Source: an uncultured Clostridia bacterium
Lineage (GTDB): Bacteria > Bacillota > Clostridia > Oscillospirales > CAG-272
Length of the DNA: 38,622 bases
Direction: 5' to 3'
NCBI GenBank assembly: GCA_944393415.1
Contig: CALYAD010000013.1
Span: 1-38,622 of the forward strand
The notes beneath the pieces were generated by a model that was not told the origin of the DNA, did no database searches, and worked only from the letters and a program-made list of their open reading frames with translations. The translations under genes were made by a program, and so were the position numbers. Below, piece by piece: positions 8,604-16,552 of this stretch (positions within the stretch are counted from its first letter, which is position 1; each line of letters begins with the position of its first letter).

Positions 8604-8663
8604 ATAATCATCAAGGGAAATTATCCAATAACCCGGAAATAATTAAAAGGACGGACAGTACAT

Positions 8664-9488
8664 ATGAACAACGCGCTAAAAACAGAAGAAGTAACGGAAA
8701 AAAGCTCCGAAATAGTTCAGATACCTATCGAATCCATACTTCCCAACCGTTCACAGCCCCGTACAACCTTTGAAAACGACAGTCTCATACGTTTGGCTGA
8801 GAGCATAAGACAGTATGGCATTCTTCAACCGTTAACGGTCAGGAAAATACCCGAAAACTCAAAATTCTCTATATTTCAGTACGAACTTATCGCCGGAGAA
8901 CGGCGTTTGCGCGCCGCAAGGTATATTGGCGTAAGAACAGTCCCGTGCATAATACTTGAGGCTGACACCCAGACCTCCGCCGCGCTTGCGATAATCGAAA
9001 ACCTTCACCGCGATAACCTGAATATTTTTGAGGAAGCCTCGGCGATAGCTTCTTTAATAGAACTGCATAAGCTTACACAAGAACAGATAGCGAAGCAGCT
9101 TTCGCTGACACAGGCTGCGATCGCAAACAAACTAAGGCTTTTGAAGCTTACAGAAGCTGAAAAATCGGTTATTTTGTCTAACAATTTAACCGAACGTCAT
9201 GCCAGAGCCTTGCTAAAAATAAAAAATTCCGCAGAACGCATAGAAGCTCTTGCACACATAACCAAAAACTCCTATAATGTAAAACAGACAGAAGAGTACA
9301 TAGAAAAGCTGCTCAACCCCAAAGACTCGCCATCCACTCAAATCATTTCAAGCTACCAGAATCTGGTTTCAAGCATTACAAGAGCAATAGAGCACACCAG
9401 AAACGGTGGGATAGCCGTTAAAACCTCTCAGACCGAGACCGACACCGACATAGTCTACACCATATCAATTCCCAAGACCGCGAAATAA
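8664..9488 (+). CDS. noc: Noc-type ParB-family nucleoid occlusion protein
   Basis: ParB/Noc family DNA-binding CTPase. The 274-residue product starts its core with IPIESILPNRSQPRTTF, the Noc version of the motif, then carries the CTP-pocket motifs GERRLRAA (78-85) and ENLHRDNLN (112-120), a helix-turn-helix at about 138-160 and a C-terminal dimer domain. It is one of two ParB-type genes here, the other being spo0J-like parB two genes on; position after rsmG and before parA matches noc of Bacillus. In B. subtilis Noc starts with an amphipathic membrane-targeting helix (MKHSFSRFFG); this protein starts MNNALKTEEVTEKSSE, polar and acidic, so membrane tethering looks absent. A weak AAAAGGA precedes the ATG. 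Confidence 0.85.
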   Translation: MNNALKTEEVTEKSSEIVQIPIESILPNRSQPRTTFENDSLIRLAESIRQYGILQPLTVRKIPENSKFSIFQYELIAGERRLRAARYIGVRTVPCIILEADTQTSAALAIIENLHRDNLNIFEEASAIASLIELHKLTQEQIAKQLSLTQAAIANKLRLLKLTEAEKSVILSNNLTERHARALLKIKNSAERIEALAHITKNSYNVKQTEEYIEKLLNPKDSPSTQIISSYQNLVSSITRAIEHTRNGGIAVKTSQTETDTDIVYTISIPKTAK

Positions 9489-9501
9489 ATGCGCCTCATT
9501 A

Positions 9502-9517
9502 TGTTTCACGTGAAACA
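9502..9517. promoter_or_regulatory. parS site 1
   Basis: Perfect 16-bp palindrome TGTTTCACGTGAAACA, the consensus ParB loading site of Bacillota. It lies 14 bases past the noc stop and about 100 bases before the parA promoter. Confidence 0.95.
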
Positions 9518-9539
9518 ATTTGCGTTACGCTTTGCAAAA

Positions 9540-9555
9540 TGTTTCACGTGAAACT
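9540..9555. promoter_or_regulatory. parS site 2
   Basis: TGTTTCACGTGAAACT, one base from the perfect palindrome, 38 bases after site 1. The pair sits just upstream of the parA promoter, so bound ParB could also affect parAB transcription. Confidence 0.93.
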
Positions 9556-9604
9556 TTTTCTTTGTGAAATTATATTAATTATTATTTAAAAAACCAAAAT
9601 ACCG

Positions 9605-9633
9605 TTGACAAACCGCGCGAATACTGGTATAAT
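9605..9633 (+). promoter_or_regulatory. Fully consensus sigma-A promoter of parA
   Basis: TTGACA (9605-9610), a 17-base spacer and TATAAT (9628-9633): both hexamers and the spacing are ideal. It lies about 70 bases before the parA start and 50 bases after the second parS site. Confidence 0.9.
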
Positions 9634-9703
9634 ATTTTCAGAAACGCACGAACCAGAGGACAGTTCCTCACAAATCTGCAACACCGAAAGGAAAGTCGTC
9701 AGC

Positions 9704-10468
9704 ATGATAATATCTTTCGCAAACCAAAAGGGCGGCGTCGGAAAAACGACCTCGGCAGTTAACATCGCCGCGACAGTCGCCTCACTCGGGAAAAAAGTGC
9801 TTTTATTGGATATCGACCCGCAGGGAAACGCTTCAACCGGGGTAGGTTTCATGGACAGAAGCAATTTACGCTCATCATACGACCTGTTAACAAGCGATCT
9901 GCCGGCTAATGAAGCTATATATCACACGGAATTCAAAAACCTTGATGTAATTCCGTCCGCAATCCACTTAGCCGGCGCGGAATTGGAAATTGCCGAGCTT
10001 GACTCACGCGAACGCATACTAAAACGCGGGCTGGCTATTATAAAAGATCAGTATGACTACATATTTATCGACTGCCCTCCCACACTGGGACTTTTAACTT
10101 TAAACTCACTTGTGGCCAGCGACGGTATGATAATCCCGGTACTGTGCGAGTTTTACGCGCTTGAAGGCCTGGTTCAGTTGACCAACACCGTCGAAAACGT
10201 AAAAGCATATCACAACCCAGGTCTGGAAACCATAGGAATACTGATAACAATGTATAACAGCAGGCTTAACATTTCACAGTCGATAATAAACGACCTCCGC
10301 AATCACTACGGAAACCTCATTTTCAGAACCCCCGTGGTCAGAAACGTACGGCTCGCCGAAGCGCCGTCGTACGGAACGCCTATATTATATCTTGATAAAT
10401 TTTCAAAGGGCGCTCAAAATTACATGGCTATATCAAAGGAGCTCATAGAGCGTACCGAGAAGCGATAA
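9704..10468 (+). CDS. parA: Chromosome-partitioning ATPase ParA/Soj
   Basis: Deviant-Walker P-loop ATPase that works with ParB-parS in origin segregation and, as Soj, can regulate DnaA. The 254-residue product begins MIISFANQKGGVGKTT, with the signature KGGVGKTT at 9-16, then LLLDIDPQGNAS and IFIDCPPTLGLLTLNS. I set the start at the ATG at 9704 because homologues begin here and GAAAGGA precedes it; upstream in-frame sequence is the promoter region. There is no N-terminal DNA-binding domain, so this is the short chromosomal type. parB follows 139 bases downstream on the same strand. Confidence 0.96.
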   Translation: MIISFANQKGGVGKTTSAVNIAATVASLGKKVLLLDIDPQGNASTGVGFMDRSNLRSSYDLLTSDLPANEAIYHTEFKNLDVIPSAIHLAGAELEIAELDSRERILKRGLAIIKDQYDYIFIDCPPTLGLLTLNSLVASDGMIIPVLCEFYALEGLVQLTNTVENVKAYHNPGLETIGILITMYNSRLNISQSIINDLRNHYGNLIFRTPVVRNVRLAEAPSYGTPILYLDKFSKGAQNYMAISKELIERTEKR

Positions 10469-10607
10469 GCAAATTTTATAGTTTACCGCCCACATTATAA
10501 AGCGAAAATCAGAACTATTATTTTATAATGAAGGATTCGAGAGAACCGGCAAATATAATAAGCAGTTTTAACATGCTGTCAGACAAAAGAAAGGAATGGT
10601 CATAGAC

Positions 10608-11492
10608 ATGGTAAATAAAGGACCTGCCAGAGGCCTGGACGCTCTTTTCAAGGTACAAGGCGTCAAATTACAGGAAAACGAAACACCAAAGACCCTCAGA
10701 ATATCGGAAATAGAACCAAGAAAAGATCAGCCGCGCCGCAATTTTGATGAAACCGCACTCAATCAGCTTGCCGATTCCATCCGTTCGAACGGCGTTTTGC
10801 AGCCGATTCTGGTAGCAAAACAGCCAAACGGATTTTATAGCATAATAGCCGGCGAACGCCGTTGGAGAGCCTCAAAGATCGCGGGATTAACAGAAATACC
10901 GGTAATAATTCTTGAGGCCGACGAAAAAAAGATAGCAGAGATAGCTCTGATCGAAAATCTTCAGCGGGAAGATCTCAATCCCATCGAAGAGGCCGCCGCG
11001 TACCGTTCACTTATGACCGAGCATAACATGACACAGGACGAGCTTTCAAAACGGGTGGGAAAAAGCCGCAGCGCTATCGCGAACGCTACAAGACTCCTGG
11101 ATCTTCCGAAGGAAATCACCGACATGCTTATTGCCGGTAAGCTTTCAGCGGGTCACGCCAGAGCTTTACTGGGATTATCCCGCCCTGACGATCTGGTGAA
11201 AGCCGCTGAAGCAGTAGTTTCGCGTGAATTATCGGTAAGATCAACCGAAGCCCTGGTCAAAACGCTCAATACCGCCGCGTCAAAACAGGAAAGAGAAGCA
11301 AAAGAACCGGATAATCTGAAAGTAGATTATTGTGCGGAGCTTGAAAAGAGAATAGAGGACGTCATCGGACGTCACGTTAAAATAACCTCCAAGGGACAGA
11401 CAAAAAAGCTTGAAATAAGCTTCGCTTCAAACGAGGATCTTGAGGAACTGCTGAAAATGCTGTGCGGAGACGAGTTTTTCGACGACATTTGA
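10608..11492 (+). CDS. parB: Chromosome-partitioning protein ParB/Spo0J
   Basis: CTP-dependent DNA clamp that loads at parS, spreads and recruits SMC. The 294-residue product has the ParA-stimulating head (MVNKGPARGLDALF), the CTP motifs GERRWRAS (82-89) and ENLQREDLNP (116-125), a helix-turn-helix from about 141 to 165 and a C-terminal dimerisation region. I prefer the ATG at 10608, 12 bases after AAAGGA, over an ATG at 10596 that abuts the Shine-Dalgarno sequence. Three parS sites lie within this window. The 5' gap after parA contains TTTTATAATG, which could be a -10 for separate expression. Confidence 0.95.
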   Translation: MVNKGPARGLDALFKVQGVKLQENETPKTLRISEIEPRKDQPRRNFDETALNQLADSIRSNGVLQPILVAKQPNGFYSIIAGERRWRASKIAGLTEIPVIILEADEKKIAEIALIENLQREDLNPIEEAAAYRSLMTEHNMTQDELSKRVGKSRSAIANATRLLDLPKEITDMLIAGKLSAGHARALLGLSRPDDLVKAAEAVVSRELSVRSTEALVKTLNTAASKQEREAKEPDNLKVDYCAELEKRIEDVIGRHVKITSKGQTKKLEISFASNEDLEELLKMLCGDEFFDDI

Positions 11493-11651
11493 ACGGTTAT
11501 TTAAGCTGCACTCTATTACTGAAGAAAAGCTTCAATTATTTTGCTGTATTTTTCCGGCAGGCTGCACAGAAACCGTTAAAGTAAGCTAAAGCACAGTCAC
11601 ATTTCATCAAAATTTTTCTCACTATATACAATCAGAAAGGACTCCAAAACG

Positions 11652-12923
11652 ATGTTGGACATAAAAATAATAAGAGAAGACCCTGAGAAGGTAAAAGCCA
11701 GGCTCGCAACAAGACAAAAAGATTATACCGCTGAAATAGACCGAATACTTGAGCTGGACGAAAAAAGACGAGCTCTGATATCCGCGACAGAGAGTGTCAA
11801 AGCGAGAAAAAACGAGGTTTCAAGAGATATACCGCGTCTGAAAAAAGAAAACAAAGATGTAACCGCTATTTTTGAGGAAATGAAGCGTTTGTCTGAAGAA
11901 ATAAGCGAGGATGAGAAAACCTTATCCGAAACTGACAAAGAGCTTGAGTTACTGCTTCTCAGCGTTCCGAATCTTCCTCATCCGTCCGTCCCCGTCGGCA
12001 GAGACGACAGCGATAATGTTGAAATAAGACGCTGGGGAGAACCGAGAAAGTTTGAATTCGAACCCAAGCCTCATTGGGAGCTTGGACAAAAGCTCGGGAT
12101 TCTCGATCCTGAGATCGCGGCGAAAGTTACCGGTGCGCGTTTTCATTTTTATAAAGGACTTGGCGCTCGGCTTGAGCGTTCCGTGGTATCTTTTTTTCTC
12201 GACACACATACGCAGAACGGTTATACCGAGGTTTTTCCGCCGTACATGGTAAACAGAAACTCCATGCAGGGTACCGGTCAGCTCCCGAAATTCGAGGAGG
12301 ACGCCTTTAAAGTATCAGACACTGACTATTTTCTCATTCCGACCGCTGAGGTTCCCGTCACCAATATGTATAAAAACGATATTCTTGACGCGTCGCAGCT
12401 TCCTCTAAAATACTGTGCCTATTCCGCATGCTTCCGCGCCGAGGCCGGCAGCGCCGGAAGAGATACCCGCGGGCTCATCAGACAGCATCAGTTCAACAAG
12501 GTAGAATTGGTTAAGTTTGCTGACCCGGACAAATCCTATGAAGAGCTTGAGGCTTTGACGCTTGACGCTCAGAAGGTTTTGCAGCTCTTAGGACTTCCTC
12601 ACCGTGTTGTGTGTCTTTCCAGCGGCGATCTCGGCTTCAGCTCCGCCAAGACGTACGATATAGAAGTATGGTTACCGTCGTATAATCGTTACGTCGAGAT
12701 AAGCTCCTGCTCTAACTTTGAGGATTATCAGGCAAGAAGGGCAAACATACGCTTTAAAACCGATGCCAAATCAAAAGCCCGTTATTTACACACCCTTAAC
12801 GGCTCCGGAGTGGCGGTAGGAAGAACAGTCGCAGCTATAATGGAAAATTTCCAACGCGACGACGGCGGCATTGATATTCCCGAAGTACTGAGAAAATACA
12901 TGGGAACTGACGTCATAAAATAG
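11652..12923 (+). CDS. serS: Seryl-tRNA synthetase
   Basis: Class II aminoacyl-tRNA synthetase charging tRNA-Ser (and tRNA-Sec where present). The 423 residues match family length. An N-terminal antiparallel coiled-coil arm spans about 30-100; motif 2 is seen as [20 protein letters not shown] followed by FNKVELVKF, and motif 3 as [17 protein letters not shown] near the C-terminus. AGAAAGGA stands before the ATG. I looked for a T-box leader in the 159 bases upstream and saw neither the AGGGTGGNACCGCG-type antiterminator nor a terminator. It follows parB on the same strand, a neighbourhood common in Clostridia. Confidence 0.97.
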   Translation: MLDIKIIREDPEKVKARLATRQKDYTAEIDRILELDEKRRALISATESVKARKNEVSRDIPRLKKENKDVTAIFEEMKRLSEEISEDEKTLSETDKELELLLLSVPNLPHPSVPVGRDDSDNVEIRRWGEPRKFEFEPKPHWELGQKLGILDPEIAAKVTGARFHFYKGLGARLERSVVSFFLDTHTQNGYTEVFPPYMVNRNSMQGTGQLPKFEEDAFKVSDTDYFLIPTAEVPVTNMYKNDILDASQLPLKYCAYSACFRAEAGSAGRDTRGLIRQHQFNKVELVKFADPDKSYEELEALTLDAQKVLQLLGLPHRVVCLSSGDLGFSSAKTYDIEVWLPSYNRYVEISSCSNFEDYQARRANIRFKTDAKSKARYLHTLNGSGVAVGRTVAAIMENFQRDDGGIDIPEVLRKYMGTDVIK

Positions 12924-12989
12924 ACCATCCCTGATACCTTTGCTCTTACCGGATTATCCGATAAAAACCCGAAAAACATGCAGCCAAAA

Positions 12990-13005
12990 TGTTTCACGTG
13001 AAACA
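12990..13005. promoter_or_regulatory. parS site 3
   Basis: Second perfect TGTTTCACGTGAAACA in the window, between serS and the two-helix membrane protein gene and just upstream of that gene's ribosome binding site. Confidence 0.95.
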
Positions 13006-13020
13006 ACAATTCATCCGGAG

Positions 13021-13851
13021 GTGATTAATATACCAAACCTTTCAGAAATATTGATATATAATGGCGAAATACCGTTGACCGTAATTATTTGGTCGTTATT
13101 CGGCGGTATACTCATCGCATCGATAGCCGCGTTTATAATAAAAATTAAATTCGGTATTTTTGTGCAAACACTGCTAAAGCTGAACGCAAACTCTCCGGAA
13201 ACAGCAGTCACGCTCGAAGAAACCGGACTGAACAAACGCTTTTTCGTCCGTAGGGGACTTAAGCTGCATTATAATTATCAAAATATGATAGTAGCCGTTA
13301 CTGACGACGGTCGTTATTATTCCAACTCTTTCTACACCTCTCAGCCGCCTGTGTTCAAGGAATATGAGATAAAAAGCAGAAAAAGAAAGAAAAAGAGCGA
13401 GACAAAAAGTCACTCCGAGGCAGAAAAAACATCGGACGACCAGAACACAGAAAATGTTCAGGAATCCGCACTGGCAAAGAGATTGCGGACAGAGACCATG
13501 AAAGACGCTTCCGCAGAAGCTGAGATCATTACACCATCCGAATCGGAAGTCAATTCGGATGATAACGGGACATCACATGAAGAAAAATATACCGAATTCG
13601 TACGAATGACAGAAAAACTTCCCAAGCAACGTGTAAAGTTCGATTTGGATAAAGCGAAATTCTACATTCCGGAAGAACTTCATGACAGAGCCGCGTCTCT
13701 TTATTACAGCAAACCCACAAAGCTGATAGCGGTAATCGGCGCGCTCCTTGTCCTCGCCATAGTTCTTACCTTTTTCGAAACGATCATCAATACTATCACG
13801 GACTTACTTGAAGGTTTTATAGAAAGCCTTAGCTCAGATGATACTTTATAA
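13021..13851 (+). CDS. Two-helix membrane protein with long charged linker
   Basis: Family not recognised. About 276 residues: a hydrophobic segment near the start (PLTVIIWSLFGGILIASIAA), a soluble stretch (about 45-110), a lysine/glutamate/serine-rich low-complexity linker (KSRKRKKKSETKS onward), and a C-terminal hydrophobic segment (LIAVIGALLVLAIVLTFF). The start is uncertain. GGAGGTGAT at 13017-13025 is an excellent Shine-Dalgarno, but the codon eight bases after it is ATA (13030); GTG at 13021 lies inside the Shine-Dalgarno and the next TTG is at 13051. I give 13021 as the nearest standard codon. The frame is open further upstream through parS site 3. Confidence 0.65.
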   Translation: MINIPNLSEILIYNGEIPLTVIIWSLFGGILIASIAAFIIKIKFGIFVQTLLKLNANSPETAVTLEETGLNKRFFVRRGLKLHYNYQNMIVAVTDDGRYYSNSFYTSQPPVFKEYEIKSRKRKKKSETKSHSEAEKTSDDQNTENVQESALAKRLRTETMKDASAEAEIITPSESEVNSDDNGTSHEEKYTEFVRMTEKLPKQRVKFDLDKAKFYIPEELHDRAASLYYSKPTKLIAVIGALLVLAIVLTFFETIINTITDLLEGFIESLSSDDTL

Positions 13852-13875
13852 AAAAGTTTTTTGAAGAGGATAATT

Positions 13876-13927
13876 TTTTCAGAAACCCTTTTTGAAAAAA
13901 GTGTTTCTGAAACTTCCCAAAAACTTT
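13876..13927. repeat. 52-bp hairpin repeat, right copy
   Basis: Matches 5364-5415 at 51 of 52 positions in the same orientation. The single difference (G to T) breaks one pair of the stem. It lies 24 bases after the end of the preceding gene and could act as its terminator. Confidence 0.85.
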
Positions 13928-14096
13928 TCTGAAGGGGATATATATAATAGTGTTTGAGTAAGCGGCTTTGTCACATCGCCGTCTCCGACTTCTCCGGACT
14001 TCAGCGGAGCGCTGAATTTTCAAAAAGCCGGAGGCGGAGATGAAACACCATGCCTGCTGAAATCAGAGCTTTTCCGGAGAAATTTTTGGGTTCCTG

Positions 14097-14134
14097 AGAA
14101 AAAAGGGGAAACTTTTTGAAAAAAGTTTCCCCTT
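14097..14134 (-). terminator. Intrinsic terminator of pduL, possibly bidirectional
   Basis: AAGGGGAAACTTTTT and its inverse pair with a two-base loop (14103-14134). On the minus strand the stem is followed by TTTTTTCTC, fitting termination of pduL; the plus-strand side has ATATTTCTTT. Confidence 0.75.
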
Positions 14135-14190
14135 ATATTTCTTTATGAGCTTCTGACAAATATCAATATATGTCTATTGTAAGCAACTTT

Positions 14191-14760
14191 TTATTTTATG
14201 AGTTCGCCGTAGCATTTACCGAACGCGCAAGCGGCGTTTGCCTCGTCGGTGTCTATATGCATAGCGAGGCTGAATTTAGGGCTTACCCTTATAACAACAT
14301 CTCCCAGTATCGCCGAACGCTCACTCTCGATCTTCACACTGACGATCTGTCCGTTTTCCACACCGTACGCGGAAGCATCCTCAGGCGTCATATGTATATG
14401 ACGTTTAGCTATTATCACGCCGGAGGGTATATCTATCTCTCCCGCCGGTCCGACTATTTTTATTCCGGGAGTACCCTCCAGGTCTCCGCTTTCGCGCAGG
14501 GGAGCGTCAACTCCCAGAGTTCGCGCGTCCGTATATGAAAGCTCTACCTGCGTCGCGGGGCGTACCGGTCCGAGGATAATTACGTTTGCGATTTCCCTTT
14601 TGGGTCCGACGAGCTTGACGCGCTCCTCGCAGGCGAACTGACCGGGCTGACTCAGGTCCTTTTTATGGGTAAGCGCTGCGCCCTTTCCGAACAGCTTTTC
14701 CAGATCCTCCGTGGTGAGATGTACGTGTCTTGCGGAGGTCTCAACTAAAATCTTTTCCAT
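14191..14760 (-). CDS. pduL: PduL-family phosphate acyltransferase
   Basis: PduL-type phosphotransacylase, which interconverts acyl-CoA and acyl-phosphate (propanoyl or acetyl) with two zinc ions; unrelated in sequence to Pta. The 189 residues show the histidine motifs SARHVHLT (His12, His14), IAKRHIHMTPEDA and LAMHIDTDEANA, all in order. It starts directly with MEKILVETSARHVHL, without the 20-odd residue encapsulation peptide of microcompartment forms, and there are no shell-protein genes nearby, so it probably serves as a soluble phosphotransacetylase in acetate/ATP metabolism. GAAAGGA precedes the ATG. It is a single-gene minus-strand unit with its own promoter and terminator. Confidence 0.93.
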   Translation of the reverse strand: MEKILVETSARHVHLTTEDLEKLFGKGAALTHKKDLSQPGQFACEERVKLVGPKREIANVIILGPVRPATQVELSYTDARTLGVDAPLRESGDLEGTPGIKIVGPAGEIDIPSGVIIAKRHIHMTPEDASAYGVENGQIVSVKIESERSAILGDVVIRVSPKFSLAMHIDTDEANAACAFGKCYGELIK

Positions 14761-14795
14761 TTTTATCTTCCTTTCGTATATTTGTTTTTTATTTA

Positions 14796-14824
14796 ATTAT
14801 ACTATACTTTATAAGAAAAGTAAA
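14796..14824 (-). promoter_or_regulatory. Promoter of pduL
   Basis: On the minus strand TTTACT (14824-14819), a 17-base spacer and TATAAT (14801-14796), about 36 bases before the pduL start. Confidence 0.65.
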
Positions 14825-14888
14825 GTACAAAATAATAAAATTTATAAAATTCAGCGAAACGGCTGACGATACGAAAGGAAATCCATAT

Positions 14889-15794
14889 ATGTCTATCAGA
14901 AATCAACCGCGAAACAATACCTCCGGACACGGCAGGGAGCACCTTGAAATTACGGATAACATAGACGCGCGTCCCGAGATCAGGCCGGGCGGGAACGGAA
15001 AAGGGGAGGACGCAGAGATAAAAGCCTCCGTTTACGGCAGCCGCCTTTATGAGAACTCAAGCAGCTCAGACAAGGAGGATCAGGAGTCCCCCGACGATAA
15101 AAATAAAAACGGTACGCGCAGCGAAACAGCCGCACAGCGTCCTGACGGCTCCGTGACCACAAAGCACGCCGGGGTATCCGTTCGCACTATCACTATCGCG
15201 GGTCAGATCGAAGGGCATATCATGCTCCCTCAGGGAACCAAAGCCACACGCTATGAGCTGATCATCCCGCAGATAGTGGAAATAGAGGAGGATCCCGACA
15301 CGGACGCGCTCCTTCTGATTATCAACACTGTCGGCGGCGACGTGGAAGCGGGGCTTGCGCTTTCCGAGCTGATAGCCGGAATGAAAAAGCCGACAGCCTC
15401 GCTTGTACTCGGGGGCGGACATTCTATCGGCGTGCCTCTGGCGGTCTGCACGGACCGCTCGTTTATCGTTCCGACCGCGACCATGACTCTGCATCCTGTG
15501 CGCATCAGCGGTCTTGTACTCGGAGCGCCGCAGACCTCGGTGATGTTCACGCGCATGCAGGAAAGGATAGTAAGCTTTGTATGCAGTCACAGCGGCCTGC
15601 CCGCGGAGCGCTTCAGGGAGCTTATGCTCAGCAGTAAGGAAATGACCACCGACCTCGGAACCATCCTTGACGGCAAGCAGGCGGTCGGCGAGGGACTAAT
15701 CGACTCTATCGGGGGGCTTTCAGACGCGCTCGGATATCTGGAGGAGCGTGTAAAAAGCGGAAAAGGGGTAAGATCGAGATCAAAAAAGAAGTAA
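14889..15794 (+). CDS. TepA/YmfB-like ClpP-family serine protease
   Basis: ClpP-fold protein of the TepA (B. subtilis YmfB, translocation-enhancing) group. From the ATG at 14889, chosen because GAAAGGA lies nine bases upstream, the product is 301 residues: a polar, Asn/Asp/Ser-rich disordered head of about 95 residues, then the ClpP domain. Visible are INTVGGDVEAG (about 145-155), GGGHSIGVPLA with the nucleophile Ser179, and MTLHPVRISG with His202. The third catalytic residue (Asp in ClpP) probably lies in the KEMTTDLGT region. Homologues are usually about 250 residues, so the head is longer than normal. It is divergent from pduL. Substrate is unknown. Confidence 0.82.
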   Translation: MSIRNQPRNNTSGHGREHLEITDNIDARPEIRPGGNGKGEDAEIKASVYGSRLYENSSSSDKEDQESPDDKNKNGTRSETAAQRPDGSVTTKHAGVSVRTITIAGQIEGHIMLPQGTKATRYELIIPQIVEIEEDPDTDALLLIINTVGGDVEAGLALSELIAGMKKPTASLVLGGGHSIGVPLAVCTDRSFIVPTATMTLHPVRISGLVLGAPQTSVMFTRMQERIVSFVCSHSGLPAERFRELMLSSKEMTTDLGTILDGKQAVGEGLIDSIGGLSDALGYLEERVKSGKGVRSRSKKK

Positions 15795-15890
15795 AAACGC
15801 GCCCAGACCCTTTACCGGAATAATAAAGAAAGCGGGTTCATTCACGCTCGGAAAGACGAGAGCGGAGACAGCTTGCTTTCCGGCATAACG

Positions 15891-16232
15891 TTACTTTTTC
15901 CTTGGATCGGTCCGGGCGACGGTGAGTTCAATAATTTTATTTATGTCGTCCGGCTGAACCTTTGCCTCATTTGCCGCCCTGTTTCTTCTTACAGCGCCGC
16001 ATTTCCTGCACCTGCTGACGATTATATATCCTTTTTTGGGATCGGTCTCGGCTGATATCGGCTCCATCAGGCCGCCGCATTCCGAGGCGCGGTCGCCGGG
16101 GTTAACGTCCAGGTGCACTGAAAACAGGCAGAACGGACAGTGATTCCTTGAGGTATAACCAAGCGGCAGCACCTCTCTGCCGCAGTTCAGGCATATAAAG
16201 CCCTCGTCGTTTTTTGTAAATCTCTTCTGCAT
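15891..16232 (-). CDS. RNHCP-domain zinc-ribbon protein
   Basis: The 113-residue product has the RNHCP signature SRNHCPFCLFSVHLD (from about residue 28), flanked by an N-terminal CLNCGREV knuckle and a C-terminal SRCRKCGAVRRNRAA knuckle, so it should bind zinc through two CxxC pairs. RNHCP proteins are small and of unknown function; an RNA-related role is often guessed but not shown. AAAAGGAA precedes the ATG. It is convergent with the TepA-like gene, 96 bases apart, and shares no operon. Confidence 0.88.
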   Translation of the reverse strand: MQKRFTKNDEGFICLNCGREVLPLGYTSRNHCPFCLFSVHLDVNPGDRASECGGLMEPISAETDPKKGYIIVSRCRKCGAVRRNRAANEAKVQPDDINKIIELTVARTDPRKK

Positions 16233-16552
16233 TTTTTTCCTTTTCTTGTCTCAAGGCTCCGCCTAAAGGATATCCCGACGCCTGCGGCCGTTAACCGAAG
16301 CTTTCGTCAATTTGAAAAAGCTTCGATCGACCTGCCTTGCTTGTGCTGCATTTTTCAAAAGTCTGAGTCCGCGAACGGCGAAAATTCCTTGAAAAACAGT
16401 ATTTAATTTTATTTGATGCGATAAAAATATCTTTCTTGGGTAATATTAACAAATAAGTCAAATAAAGAACAATTTTAATATATATTTTTTTGATATAATA
16501 ATAAGGAATGACGTATAAAAAACGGCACTACAACATCGAAAGGATTTTACTT
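16233..16552. other. Divergent intergenic region with extended -10 promoter
   Basis: No gene seen. A hairpin CGAAGCTTT/AAAGCTTCG lies around 16296-16325. An extended -10 promoter (TGATATAAT, 16491-16499) without a recognisable -35 sits about 55 bases before the next plus-strand gene, in a very AT-rich stretch. Confidence 0.55.

Larger units (their letters stand above)
8092..8663. other. Repeat-filled intergenic region upstream of noc
   Basis: This 572-base gap has no gene. It holds a diverged R1 copy (about 8198-8236), a decayed minus-orientation copy of the 137-bp R2 repeat (about 8261-8325), a partial copy of repeat R3 (about 8341-8406, with AGGGGCTTTGCCC, matching 21575-21665), a terminator (8428-8460) and the noc promoter (8574-8603). 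Confidence 0.65.
13852..14190. other. Intergenic region between convergent genes, repeat-rich
   Basis: No gene in these 339 bases. They contain the right copy of the 52-bp repeat, an R1 copy in reverse orientation at 13974-14012 (CATCGCCGTCTCCGACTTCT then CCGGACTTCAGCGGAGCGC), and the terminator at 14103-14134. Confidence 0.7.

Noticed and set aside
11493..11651. Possible T-box riboswitch before serS
   Set aside because: The gap is only 159 bases, with no AGGGTGGNACCGCG-like antiterminator bulge and no terminator directly before the gene.
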